From assembly GCA_036845225.1 (NCBI GenBank), contig DAIUEJ010000049.1, positions 1 to 18,755 on the forward strand: a stretch of 18,755 nt of DNA, written 5' to 3'. The notes under the pieces were generated by a model, which was not told where the DNA came from, ran no database searches, and saw only the letters and a program-made list of their open reading frames with translations. Each line of letters opens with the position of its first letter. Positions within the stretch are counted from its first letter, which is position 1. The position numbers and the translations under genes are program-made. This stretch comes from FEN-680 sp036845225. GTDB taxonomy: Bacteria > Actinomycetota > Geothermincolia > Fen-727 > Anoxymicrobiaceae. Positions 1 through 7,613 of the stretch are shown here, one piece after another.

Positions 1-252
1 GTCCTGCGCCCCCGCGATCACGGTCGCCCCCGAGACCTCCTTGATCTTCGCCAGGTTGCCGGCGTGGTCGAAGTGGTTGTGGGTCATGAGCACGAACTCG
101 ATGTCCCCGACCGAGAGGCCCTGCTCCGTGAGCGTCCTCACTATCTTCTTGTAGGCCTTGGGGTGCAGGGTGTCGACCAGCGCGATGTGCTTCCCCTTGA
201 GGAGATACGCGTTGCCGCCCACGGTGACTATCGGAACTACTTCAAACTCCAT
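1..252 (-). CDS. MBL-fold metallo-hydrolase, 5' part of gene (C-terminus outside window)
   Basis: Minus-strand reading gives 84 residues from an ATG at 250-252 to the window edge with no stop. The product shows the opening beta strands of a metallo-beta-lactamase fold and the metal-binding motif MTHNHFDHAGN (His58, His60, Asp62, His63), which in this superfamily binds a two-metal centre. A GGGGGA ribosome site lies about 8 nt before the ATG. The visible part matches the general hydrolase or flavoprotein-type MBL domains (glyoxalase II, FprA-like); the substrate cannot be told because the rest of the protein is missing. It is divergent from the transpeptidase gene at 349. The fold call is firm, the specific role unknown. 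Confidence 0.85.
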   Translation of the reverse strand, partial: MEFEVVPIVTVGGNAYLLKGKHIALVDTLHPKAYKKIVRTLTEQGLSVGDIEFVLMTHNHFDHAGNLAKIKEVSGATVIAGAQD

Positions 253-297
253 GCCCGTCCCCCTTTGACTCGCACCATACTCTGTGCCCGTTTTGAT

Positions 298-303
298 ATT
301 ATA
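298..303 (-). promoter_or_regulatory. Candidate -10 box for the MBL-fold gene
   Basis: A perfect TATAAT reads on the minus strand about 45 nt before the ATG at 252. No good -35 hexamer is visible 16-18 nt further upstream, so this is a -10 call only. Confidence 0.35.
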
Positions 304-348
304 TGTGCCCAGGAGGGTTTGGAGTATACGGCCGAATGGAGTTGCATT

Positions 349-2451
349 ATGCGCCTTTCAAGAAGAACACGAGCCTCGGCAGGAGAAGACAACCCGAATC
401 GCGCGGCAGGCCTTGCGATCATCCTCACCGGAGCGGCGCTGGCAGCCGTGCTTTTTCTTGCCCCCGCGTTGCTGGCGCTGGCGCCGGCGACCGCCGCGAG
501 CGGACCTCAGCCTCCCGACGGGCTCGACGTGTTCAAGCGGCAGGAGGACCGCGGCCTGCGCATCACCCTCTCCTGGAACGTCCATGACGGCTGCGCCGGC
601 TACAAGGTCTACAGGGCGACACGCGTCGCGGGCCCCTACCAGTACGTCGGCGGCATATCCTCCGCGACGATGAAAGACTTCCCGTTCTTCCTGGACGACA
701 CCGCCGCGCCGGGGGGCACCTACTTCTACAAGGTGTCCTCGGTGGACGGCAACTGGGTCGAGGGACCGCAGGCCGGCCCGGTCACCGCCAGCCTGGGCAA
801 GGGCCGCAGGGCGTCAGCCCCGGGCAAGTCGATAGTGGTATCGATCGGCGACCAGCGGGTCTACTTCCTCGAGAACGACGTCGTCGTCAACATCCTGCGC
901 TGCAGCACGGGCGCCGGCGGCACCCCGACCGGCTACTATCACATCATGGCCCATCGCGGGACCGTCAGCGGCTGCAACTACTGGATGGACTGGAGGCCCA
1001 ACTACGGGATGCACGCGTGGCCGAGCTACCTGGGAGCCTACGAGGAGAACCTCGGAGTCGCCCCGCGCTCGCACGGCTGCGTGAGGCTGCACCCGCTGGA
1101 GGCTTACTGGCCGTATCAGTGGGCGCCAGACGGGACTCCTTTCACCGTCATCGGCGGTTCCTACGGCCGCATGCCGCTCGCCGGCCTGAGCCAGACAGCG
1201 GGAGTGACCGCGCCGTCCAAGACGTGGTACTTCGCCGAGGGCTACATCGACGCCGAGTTCATGGAGTACCTGCTGTTCTTCAACCCCGGCAAGACCCCCG
1301 TGACCGCGCAGACCACCTACCATCCCGAGGGCCGCGACCCTGTCAGGGAAGGCTACCTGCTGCAGCCGGGCGCGCGGGTGACCATCTGTGTGAACAACGT
1401 CACAGGGCTGCCGTATTCGGTCGGCCACGGGATAACCGTGACCTCAGAGGGGCCCATCGTGGTGCAGCAGTCCGAGTACTTCAACATGCAGGGACGGCGT
1501 GGCGGCACCACCACCATGGGCGCGACCTCTCTATCCCGGACCTGGTATTTCGCGGAGGGTTACACCGGGGCGTATTTCAGCACCTACCTGCTCCTCTACA
1601 ACCCGGGGGACAAGCTGACCAAGTGCCACGTGACGTATTTCGTCGAAGGCGGTACGCCGTATATACACGAGTTCACAATGCCCCCGCGGAGCCGCGGCAC
1701 CACTCTGGTCAACGCCCTGCCCGGGCTGCTGGACAAGGGCGTCTCGATCAAGGTCGAATCAACCCAGCCGCTCGTCGCCCAGCGGGCGATCTACTTCGCC
1801 TGGAACACCTTCTCCTACGGGGTCAACGGCGGCGACACCGTCATGGGGATCCAGAAGCCCGGCAAGACCTGGTACCTTGCGGAGGGGTGCACAGGCCATT
1901 ACTTCGACGAGTACATCCTGTTCATGAACCCCACAGGCGATACCGCTAATGTCAACATCGAGTTCGATACCTCCAGGGGGCCGTTCCCCTACCAGGTCCA
2001 GGTGGCCCCGTTCTCGAGGGGAACTCTCGCGGTCGACGGCATACCGGGCCTGCAGGACGCCGAGACGGGCGCCACTATAACATCTGACAGGAACATAGTC
2101 GTCGAGCGCTCGATGTACCTCTCGCGCGATTCGAGGCGCGGGGGCGATGTCTCCATCGGCGTCACCGCCCTGTCGAAAGACTGGTATTTTGCCGAAGGAT
2201 ATACCGGCGGGACGTTCGACGAGTACATCCTGGTCATGAACCCCGGGGCCGACCCGGCAAGCGTCACTTACCTGTTCCACCTCGAGAACGGTGTCGACGT
2301 GGGAGCGACGTTCGTGGTCGGACCGAAGAGCAGGTTCACCCTCCACGCCGACGACATCCCCGGTGTGCAGTGGGCGGGCAGCGCGCTTGAGGTGCACTCC
2401 GACAGGCCGGTGGTCGCCGAGCAATCCGAGTACTACTGCGTGCCGCGCTGA
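349..2451 (+). CDS. Exported L,D-transpeptidase (YkuD) with FN3-like domain and four WYFAEG repeats
   Basis: A 700-residue cell-wall protein. The frame is open much further upstream, but ATG 349 is chosen because GGAG lies 7 nt before it and the hydrophobic signal/anchor (about residues 20-46) follows. Next come an FN3-like domain (about 53-150) and a YkuD L,D-transpeptidase domain (about 158-268). The latter carries His222 and the catalytic motif SHGCVRL (Ser241, His242, Cys244). This family makes 3-3 crosslinks in peptidoglycan or attaches proteins to it, outside the membrane. The C-terminal 410 residues are four repeats beginning at about 291, 397, 506 and 610, each opening with (K/R)(T/D)WY(F/L)AEG and carrying a conserved Y(L/I)L-(L/F)-(F/Y/M)NPG/T strand. 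The repeats look like surface beta domains, possibly binding wall polymer. The catalytic call is firm; the repeat function is unknown. Confidence 0.9.
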   Translation: MRLSRRTRASAGEDNPNRAAGLAIILTGAALAAVLFLAPALLALAPATAASGPQPPDGLDVFKRQEDRGLRITLSWNVHDGCAGYKVYRATRVAGPYQYVGGISSATMKDFPFFLDDTAAPGGTYFYKVSSVDGNWVEGPQAGPVTASLGKGRRASAPGKSIVVSIGDQRVYFLENDVVVNILRCSTGAGGTPTGYYHIMAHRGTVSGCNYWMDWRPNYGMHAWPSYLGAYEENLGVAPRSHGCVRLHPLEAYWPYQWAPDGTPFTVIGGSYGRMPLAGLSQTAGVTAPSKTWYFAEGYIDAEFMEYLLFFNPGKTPVTAQTTYHPEGRDPVREGYLLQPGARVTICVNNVTGLPYSVGHGITVTSEGPIVVQQSEYFNMQGRRGGTTTMGATSLSRTWYFAEGYTGAYFSTYLLLYNPGDKLTKCHVTYFVEGGTPYIHEFTMPPRSRGTTLVNALPGLLDKGVSIKVESTQPLVAQRAIYFAWNTFSYGVNGGDTVMGIQKPGKTWYLAEGCTGHYFDEYILFMNPTGDTANVNIEFDTSRGPFPYQVQVAPFSRGTLAVDGIPGLQDAETGATITSDRNIVVERSMYLSRDSRRGGDVSIGVTALSKDWYFAEGYTGGTFDEYILVMNPGADPASVTYLFHLENGVDVGATFVVGPKSRFTLHADDIPGVQWAGSALEVHSDRPVVAEQSEYYCVPR

Positions 2452-2556
2452 AGCCGCGGCAGCCGTTCGACCGGGCGCCCGCGAAGTGGTCTGCCTGAAT
2501 TGCTGAAATGCCCTTGCCGGCTGTTAACAAAGGACATGCCGCACGCGTCTAACTGT

Positions 2557-2565
2557 TGTTATAAT
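2557..2565 (+). promoter_or_regulatory. Extended -10 promoter of the zinc-ribbon protein gene
   Basis: TGTTATAAT is a TG-N-TATAAT extended -10 box, which does not need a good -35; none is seen. It predicts a start near 2572 and a leader of about 29 nt containing GGAGG at 2586-2590. Confidence 0.6.
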
Positions 2566-2568
2566 CTA

Positions 2569-2581
2569 GTGCGATACGCAC
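2569..2581. promoter_or_regulatory. Perfect palindrome at the predicted transcription start (possible operator)
   Basis: GTGCG-ATA-CGCAC is a 5-3-5 inverted repeat beginning 3 nt after the -10 box at 2560-2565. It could be an operator or a 5' leader hairpin. Confidence 0.4.
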
Positions 2582-2600
2582 GAGCGGAGGTCAACAACGC

Positions 2601-3599
2601 ATGGAATGTGAGTTCTGCGGAGAAGAGATAACCCCCGGCGCGCTCGCGTGCCCACGGTGCGGCAGCCCGGCTCCCAGGCAGGCGGCGCAGCCGTCCTCAG
2701 GTAACGCTGCCGCCCAGGCTCCGGTGGCCGGACAGCCCGGCACAGCGCAGGCCGCGATGCCGCCCGTGGACGAGAAACCCCCCGACCCGCCGCTCGCGAA
2801 ACTCGAAGAGGACTTCATCGCACTCGCGGAAGAGACAGTGGCCTTCGATGACCCCGCCCCGACTCCCGAAGCCGCCGCGAAGAACGGGGGCGTCCAGGCC
2901 GGCGCCGTGCCCGTAGGCGTTGCCGCCATCACCGACGCGACCGTCCTTCCGGGAGGGCAGATCGTCCCCGAGACCGTCGCGATAGACGGTACGCTCATTG
3001 GCGGGTACAAAGGCCCGGAGACGTCTTCGGTCGCCGGCGCGGGAGAGCAGACCGAAGATGACCCGTTCGGCCTGAACATAACCGAGAAGGCCCCACCCGA
3101 GAAGGCCGAATGGAAGCCGATGCGCGCCGCTTCGTGGCGCTACCGCCCCTGGTGGAACGTCACCGTCCTGATAATCGGCCTCTTGCTGCTGGTCGGGGGC
3201 ATCGGCTTAGGTATCTACTTCGGCTTCCTGAGGACGAGCGGCCCCGACAAGGGAGCTCCGGTCGGCGCGGTCAAAGACTACGTGGTCGCGGCCGTGTCAG
3301 GCGACCAGACGGTGCTGAACCAGTTCGCCGCGCCGGGCAACACCTACAAGGACAGTCTTAATATCATCCTCAAGGCCTACGAGAAGTACGGGATGGTCTC
3401 GGTCAAAGGCTTCGAAGGCAAGACGACCCAGATCTCGGGCACCAACGCCACGGTGCAGATCGACAAGCTCGAGGTCGAGATAACCAACGAGAAGGGCGAC
3501 AAAGAAGTGATATCGGTGCTGGACATCAGACAGCCTTTCAAACTCCCCACGTCTGTCCAGTTGATACAGCAGAACGGCGACTGGAAGGTCAAAAGCTAG
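2601..3599 (+). CDS. Zinc-ribbon, single-span membrane protein with extracytoplasmic DUF4878-like domain
   Basis: 332 residues with GGAGG 10 nt before the ATG. The N-terminus is a short zinc ribbon (Cys3-x2-Cys6, Cys17-x2-Cys20). A low-complexity Pro/Ala/Glu-rich linker (about 25-180) follows, then one transmembrane helix (about 187-210). The C-terminal domain of about 115 residues resembles the small NTF2-like DUF4878 fold. The architecture is common in Gram-positive membrane proteins: zinc ribbon in the cytoplasm, small folded domain outside. No catalytic motif is visible and no substrate can be proposed. It has its own promoter. It converges with the FecR-domain gene, leaving only 24 nt between the two stops. 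Confidence 0.75.
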   Translation: MECEFCGEEITPGALACPRCGSPAPRQAAQPSSGNAAAQAPVAGQPGTAQAAMPPVDEKPPDPPLAKLEEDFIALAEETVAFDDPAPTPEAAAKNGGVQAGAVPVGVAAITDATVLPGGQIVPETVAIDGTLIGGYKGPETSSVAGAGEQTEDDPFGLNITEKAPPEKAEWKPMRAASWRYRPWWNVTVLIIGLLLLVGGIGLGIYFGFLRTSGPDKGAPVGAVKDYVVAAVSGDQTVLNQFAAPGNTYKDSLNIILKAYEKYGMVSVKGFEGKTTQISGTNATVQIDKLEVEITNEKGDKEVISVLDIRQPFKLPTSVQLIQQNGDWKVKS

Positions 3600-3607
3600 G
3601 ACAAGCG

Positions 3608-3622
3608 CCGGTGTAAAACCGG
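3608..3622. terminator. Weak hairpin between two convergent genes
   Basis: CCGGT-GTAAA-ACCGG forms a 5-bp stem in the 24-nt gap between the stops at 3599 and 3624. There is no T-run, so a shared terminator role is only possible. Confidence 0.2.
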
Positions 3623-3623
3623 G

Positions 3624-5165
3624 CTATTTGAACTCCGCCTGCTTCCATTCTGAATAGACCATCACGGCGCCGTCCACCACAAGCCCTACGCGGTAACTGT
3701 AGGTGTGACCGGCAACAGCGCTGTCATCTACGTACGAGTAGAAAACATCGCCGGAGTCGATGACCTTAGAGGTCGTTGTCCCTTGAGGCGTCTGTGACCC
3801 GGCCGGGGCTTTCGCCACCACCCGCTGGAGCAGGAAGCCGCTGAACCTCGACGCGCCGGAGACGCTCCACTCGACCGCCACTCCGCTCGCAACGGGGCTT
3901 GCCGTGAGCGAGACGGATACCGCTTCGGGTTGCTTGTCCGGCACCGGGACATCGACGACCACGGTGTTGCTGTAGACGACATCAGTGGTAGCGCTGGAGG
4001 TGGCAGCGAGCCTGTACTGGTAAGTGTGTCCCTTCTGGATGCTGTTATCGGAAACGGACGTTATCGAGGCATCCGAGTACCTTGCGATCTCGTTGTCGGG
4101 GTAGACCGGCTCGGCGCCCTCCGACCGCAGCAGCACCAGGTCATGGTAGTCCGCGGCTCCGGACATTGCCCAGGTCAGGGTCGCGCCGCTGTCGGACACG
4201 TCGCCCTGCAGTTGAACGGTGGGAGGCTGCGTCGGCTCCGTTCCGGCGGGAGTCGCCGGCGGGGTTCCCGTGACGTCGACGGTCTCATATATCCCGGTAG
4301 AGAAGCCTGCCTGCTCGTCCTGCCTGACATTCGCCATCAGCCGGCCGTCCTGCAGGCGCTCCCGGGAGACGGGCTGCTTGTCGGCCTTCTTGTCCTGGGA
4401 CATCGAGACGGTCATGACCTCGCCCTGCGAGACCTTGATCGGCTCGTGAGAACCGATCGCGACTTCAACCGCGCTTTCCACGGTGAGGATCTCGAGGTGG
4501 CCGGGCACGCGGTTCTCGATGTTGAACGCGGTGCCCATGGCCCGGGACGCCACCTCGCCGTCGTAGACCGTGTACTTCGTCCCCTTGTGGACCCTGTGGT
4601 AGGTGCCGCCCGAGACGTGCTCGATGGCGATCTCCTGGCGGGTCAGCTTCGCTATCCTCGCTTCAGAGCCGTCGGTGACCCTCATGATGCTGCGGTCCGG
4701 GAAGTGGACCGACGCGATCGAGCCGCTGCCGGTGCGCACCGTCCAGCCCCGCGAGATCTGGTCGCTCATGGATGCCACCCGCCAGCCATGACCGGGTGCG
4801 CGGACCTGGACCTTGCCGGATATGTTCAGGAACCTGGCCACTTGCGCCCGGCTCCCGGTCGTCGACTTTGAGCCGCTCAGGAACACCGGCAGCATCACTG
4901 CGGCCAGCACCGCGAGCACGACCAGCACCGCAAGGGCCGGGACAAGCGCTCGCCTGAGGTGTTGCGGCGAGGTCCGCCGCCGCTTGCGCGCCGCGCCCCT
5001 CTGCACCGAGAAGAGGTGGCCCATCATGTGTTCCCTGAACTTCTGGTCCATCTCGGTGTCAGCGGGCATGAGCGACCGGATGGCGCTGGCCATCGGGTCT
5101 TCCGCGTCGAACCCCTCGTCGACCGTTATTCTCTTGTTCAATCTCCTGTTGCTGAACACTTTCAT
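3624..5165 (-). CDS. FecR-domain membrane protein with two C-terminal FN3-like domains (likely sigma-factor partner)
   Basis: 513 residues. Residues 1-72 are charged and cytoplasmic, a single transmembrane helix spans about 73-97, and a FecR domain covers about 117-250 (the pattern GKVQVR...GW, DGSEARI, GTAFNIE). Two fibronectin-III-like domains follow at about 317-408 and 415-512. The gene starts 7 nt after the ECF sigma factor stop, so the pair is almost certainly one operon. FecR domains outside the membrane relay signals to ECF sigma factors in Gram-negative iron uptake systems; here the cytoplasmic N-terminus may play the anti-sigma role. No zinc anti-sigma HxxxCxxC motif is visible. The FN3 domains suggest that it senses or binds something at the cell surface. 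The FecR call is confident; the anti-sigma role is inferred from position. Confidence 0.82.
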   Translation of the reverse strand: MKVFSNRRLNKRITVDEGFDAEDPMASAIRSLMPADTEMDQKFREHMMGHLFSVQRGAARKRRRTSPQHLRRALVPALAVLVVLAVLAAVMLPVFLSGSKSTTGSRAQVARFLNISGKVQVRAPGHGWRVASMSDQISRGWTVRTGSGSIASVHFPDRSIMRVTDGSEARIAKLTRQEIAIEHVSGGTYHRVHKGTKYTVYDGEVASRAMGTAFNIENRVPGHLEILTVESAVEVAIGSHEPIKVSQGEVMTVSMSQDKKADKQPVSRERLQDGRLMANVRQDEQAGFSTGIYETVDVTGTPPATPAGTEPTQPPTVQLQGDVSDSGATLTWAMSGAADYHDLVLLRSEGAEPVYPDNEIARYSDASITSVSDNSIQKGHTYQYRLAATSSATTDVVYSNTVVVDVPVPDKQPEAVSVSLTASPVASGVAVEWSVSGASRFSGFLLQRVVAKAPAGSQTPQGTTTSKVIDSGDVFYSYVDDSAVAGHTYSYRVGLVVDGAVMVYSEWKQAEFK

Positions 5166-5172
5166 TCTTCCG

Positions 5173-5784
5173 CTAGAGGAGGCTGTCGAGCGGGCCGCCT
5201 TCTGCCAGCCGCTTCAGCTCGTCAAGCCCTCGCAGTATCCGCTTGGACGCCGCGCTCTCGGTGATCCCGAGCGTCTCCGCTACCTCCTGCACTCTCAGCC
5301 CCATGAAGTACCGCAGGCTCACCGCCTGCTGATACTTGAGAGGCAACTGCTCGACGAGCGCGACCAGGACCATGTAGAGGTCCGCGCGCTCCAGGTCGTC
5401 CTTCGCCCTGAAAGCCTCCGGCGCCGGCTCGTCTTCCAGCGGCGACTCCCGTCGCCTGCCTTTGCTCCTGTAGAAGTCCGTCACGCTGTTGGTGGCGATA
5501 CGGTAGATCCAGGTAGTGAACGAAGCCCGCGACTCGTCGAAGGTCTCCAGGTTCACGATGACCTTCTCGAAGACTATCGACGTGATGTCCTCGGCATCCT
5601 GTACCGTCCCGACCCGCTTGAGGATGAAGTTGTAGATCTTCGTGACGTAATGGTCGCACAGCCTCTCCAGGGCCTCGGGCGATTCCATCGCTTCGCGCAC
5701 CAGCTCAGCGGGTATCGCGGCCTGCCCTTCTATCACTCTGAGTCGGCCCGTGTTCTTCCTGGGTTGTATACGCCCGCCGGGCAT
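5173..5784 (-). CDS. ECF-type RNA polymerase sigma factor
   Basis: 203 residues. A sigma-70 region 2 lies at about 41-110 (motifs DAEDITSIVFEKV and FTTWIYRIATNSVTDFYR). Region 4 lies at about 137-192, with the helix-turn-helix around LGITESAASKRILRG. The length and the lack of regions 1 and 3 are typical of extracytoplasmic-function sigma factors, which direct RNA polymerase to a small regulon in response to an envelope signal. The start ATG follows AAGGAG (12 nt) and GGGGGA (5 nt). The membrane FecR-domain protein is encoded directly downstream and probably controls this factor. An unusual acidic, proline-containing linker (about 112-128) joins the two domains. Confidence 0.92.
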   Translation of the reverse strand: MPGGRIQPRKNTGRLRVIEGQAAIPAELVREAMESPEALERLCDHYVTKIYNFILKRVGTVQDAEDITSIVFEKVIVNLETFDESRASFTTWIYRIATNSVTDFYRSKGRRRESPLEDEPAPEAFRAKDDLERADLYMVLVALVEQLPLKYQQAVSLRYFMGLRVQEVAETLGITESAASKRILRGLDELKRLAEGGPLDSLL

Positions 5785-5835
5785 GAAATCCCCCAGCTCC
5801 TTGCATCGCCGTTTTCACCGGTTTGCCACCATGAC

Positions 5836-5845
5836 ATTATATAAT
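5836..5845. promoter_or_regulatory. Palindromic -10 box shared by divergent genes
   Basis: ATTATATAAT reads TATAAT on both strands (plus 5840-5845, minus 5841-5836). It lies between the sigma factor gene (start 5784) and the hydrolase gene (start 5868/5880). No clear -35 is seen on either side, so it may serve one or both directions. Confidence 0.45.
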
Positions 5846-5867
5846 CTCGGAAGCGTTTGGCGGACCA

Positions 5868-6662
5868 ATGGAGGCAGCGGTGTCGCGAGAGATGTTCGAG
5901 GAGTTCTTATACTACCCGGAGAAGATACCACCCAATATGCCTCCTCCACCCTGGACGCCACCCGGGGCCAGAGAGGTCTTCATCGATGACGAGGACGGGG
6001 TCCGCATCCACGGCCTGTGGTGGGACGAGCCGTCCGACAGGCCTGCCATCCTCTTCCTGCACGGGAACGCCCAGGAAGTCTACTCGTGGTCGCTGGTCCG
6101 CGAAGACCTGGAGGCGGCCGCCTGCCGGCTGCTCCTGATCGATTACCGCGGGTACGGCAAGAGCCAGGGGGAGCCCGGCGAGCCGGGGCTGTACATGGAC
6201 GGCCGCGCGGCGCTGGGCTGGCTGGAGGCGAACGGCATCCCCGCATCGCGGACGGTGGTGTTCGGCAAGTCGCTGGGCGGAGCGGTGGCGTGCGATATCG
6301 CCCGCCGCAGGGGGCTGCTCGGCCTCGTGCTCGAATCGACGTTCACGTCGCTGGCGTCGGTCGCGAGCAACCTGTTTCCTTTCGCGCCGAGCTACGTTCC
6401 CGCGGCCGGCGTGTACGACTCCGCGTTGAAGCTGCCCGACATCGACTGTCCGCTGCTGGTCATCCACGGGGACGTCGACGCCCTGATCCCCTTCGAGGAG
6501 GGACAGCGCCTCTTCGAGGCCGCGCGGGAGCCCAAGGAGATGCTGGTCGTGCGCGGGGCGGGCCACAACGACGTGTCCATGGTGGCCGGAGAAGAATACG
6601 GGCGGCGGATAAGAGACTGGCTGGATAAAGCTGAAACATCGAGACCCGGGGAGGGCCAATGA
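5868..6662 (+). CDS. Alpha/beta hydrolase (Bem46/ABHD13-like)
   Basis: Up to 264 residues. The catalytic triad is visible: nucleophile Ser135 in GKSLGG, Asp204 in HGDVDALIP, and His233 in GAGHND. The oxyanion-hole motif FLHGNAQ is near residue 65. This arrangement and the IDYRGYGKS motif match serine hydrolases of the Bem46/ABHD13 group, whose natural substrates are mostly unknown esters. The start is uncertain. ATG 5868 has only a weak site, whereas GTG 5880 has GGAGG 5 nt upstream and is the better supported start by ribosome site. No signal peptide is seen, so it is probably cytoplasmic. The stop overlaps the flavodoxin ATG (ATGA), which implies coupled translation. Confidence 0.85.
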   Translation: MEAAVSREMFEEFLYYPEKIPPNMPPPPWTPPGAREVFIDDEDGVRIHGLWWDEPSDRPAILFLHGNAQEVYSWSLVREDLEAAACRLLLIDYRGYGKSQGEPGEPGLYMDGRAALGWLEANGIPASRTVVFGKSLGGAVACDIARRRGLLGLVLESTFTSLASVASNLFPFAPSYVPAAGVYDSALKLPDIDCPLLVIHGDVDALIPFEEGQRLFEAAREPKEMLVVRGAGHNDVSMVAGEEYGRRIRDWLDKAETSRPGEGQ

Positions 6663-7132
6663 AAGCATTGATCGTCTACCACACCAAGACGGGCCACACT
6701 AAAGACGCGGCCGACGCCATCGCTCGCGGCCTCAAGGAGAAAGGGGTGGACCCCACTATCAAGACCGCGGCCTCCACGAGCGCCATCGAAGTCGAGGACT
6801 ACGACATACTGCTGACGGGCACTCCGACCTACGCGAACACCATGTACAAGGGGCCCGCCAAAGCGGTGGCGAAGTTTCTCGATTCCCTCAAGCCCTCGGC
6901 GCTGAAGGGCAAGTACGCCGGGGCGTTCTCCGCGTACGCCGCCTCGGGAGGCGAGAAGGTCGTGGCTTCCACCGAGCATATACTGGAAGGTCTGGGCGCC
7001 ACGGTGGTGGTCGGGGGGCCGGCCGTCAAAGCCGGCGCGCCGCTCAGCCTCTGGCAAGGCCCTGCCGTCACCGACCCCGATCTCAAGAAGTGCGAGGAGT
7101 TCGGGCGCAAGGTCGCCGAGACCGCGAGCTAG
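6659..7132 (+). CDS. Flavodoxin-family protein
   Basis: 157 residues, the usual length for a single-domain flavodoxin. The FMN phosphate-binding loop TKTGHT is at 9-14 just after the first beta strand (MKALIVYH). The segment LTGTPTYANTMYKG (about 53-66) matches the loop that packs against the isoalloxazine ring, and the later SAYAASGG stretch is the third binding loop. The product is likely a cytoplasmic electron carrier or NADPH-dependent reductase domain. The ATG overlaps the hydrolase stop by 4 nt, so the two are co-translated. Its stop (TAG 7130-7132) lies 2 nt before the left arm of the long inverted repeat. Confidence 0.88.
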   Translation: MKALIVYHTKTGHTKDAADAIARGLKEKGVDPTIKTAASTSAIEVEDYDILLTGTPTYANTMYKGPAKAVAKFLDSLKPSALKGKYAGAFSAYAASGGEKVVASTEHILEGLGATVVVGGPAVKAGAPLSLWQGPAVTDPDLKKCEEFGRKVAETAS

Positions 7133-7133
7133 G

Positions 7134-7235
7134 CTGGATGCAAAATAGGGACAGGCACCATTTTGCATTTTCATTGCCTGTGCAGGATTAAGCCTCAGAA
7201 ATGCAAAATGGTGCCTGTCCCTATTTTGCATCCAG
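7134..7235. repeat. Long inverted repeat, 37-bp perfect arms, 28-nt loop
   Basis: The left arm (7134-7170) and right arm (7199-7235) are exact reverse complements and contain the motif GGGACAGGCACC. The loop is 7171-7198. The element sits between convergent genes, the flavodoxin (+) and the cupin (-), and the right arm supplies the cupin's last codons and stop. It could act as a two-way terminator, but a 37-bp perfect stem without a T-tract is more like a REP/MITE-type palindromic element. I recall similar GGGACAGGCACC palindromes as abundant intergenic repeats in other genomes; this was not checked. Confidence 0.9.
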
Positions 7236-7595
7236 GAGCTTCGAGACCGGGACGCCGCAGAGGAACCTGAACGTGGTTTCGCCCGCGTTCCGGTACTGGT
7301 GGCGCATGCCCGCCGGGATGAAGATGACATCGCCGGGCCCGACGGGGTGATAGGCTCCCTCGACCATGACCTCCCCCTCGCCCTCGACGACGAAGTTCTC
7401 GTGCTCGTTCGCGTGCGCGTGGTCCGGGGTGTGGCCTCCCGGCGCTATCTCCAGCATGCGCAGGTTGTAGAACGGAGCGCCGTCCCACTCCTCGTCGATA
7501 AGCCGCCGGATGGTCACGCCGGGCGCCTCGTCGCCGAACTCGTCAGCCGGTATCTCGCTGTAGTGTGTGTGCTTGAAAACCGGGACGTTCGCCAT
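7221..7595 (-). CDS. Small single-domain cupin protein
   Basis: 124 residues with GGGAGG 7 nt before the ATG. Both cupin motifs are intact. Motif 1 is G53-x5-HxH-x4-E (His59, His61, Glu66) and motif 2 is GDVIFIPAGMRHQYRN with His99. These give the usual three-His, one-Glu metal site in a beta-barrel. Single-domain cupins of this size act as isomerases, dioxygenases or sugar-binding proteins, and which applies cannot be told from sequence. It is the last gene of an operon with the FucI/AraA-like isomerase and a lipoprotein, which hints at sugar or sugar-acid metabolism. The last three residues (Asp-Ala-Lys) and the TAG stop lie inside the inverted repeat, so the natural C-terminus may have been replaced. 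Confidence 0.85.
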   Translation of the reverse strand: MANVPVFKHTHYSEIPADEFGDEAPGVTIRRLIDEEWDGAPFYNLRMLEIAPGGHTPDHAHANEHENFVVEGEGEVMVEGAYHPVGPGDVIFIPAGMRHQYRNAGETTFRFLCGVPVSKLLDAK

Positions 7596-7613
7596 TACTC
7601 ATCCTCCCTTGGA

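Noticed and set aside
64..348. Upstream extension of the transpeptidase frame
   Set aside because: It is antisense to the MBL-fold gene, lacks protein-like composition, and the ribosome site and signal sequence point to ATG 349.
3930..4871. Long plus-strand frame across the FecR-domain gene
   Set aside because: It is a GC-rich shadow of the minus-strand gene, rich in Arg/Gly/Asp/Val repeats, with no family motif.
4813..5844. 343-residue plus-strand frame over the sigma factor
   Set aside because: It is antisense to the sigma and FecR genes, whose motifs are unambiguous.
7134..7235. CRISPR-like repeat
   Set aside because: There is one inverted pair, no direct repeats and no spacers.
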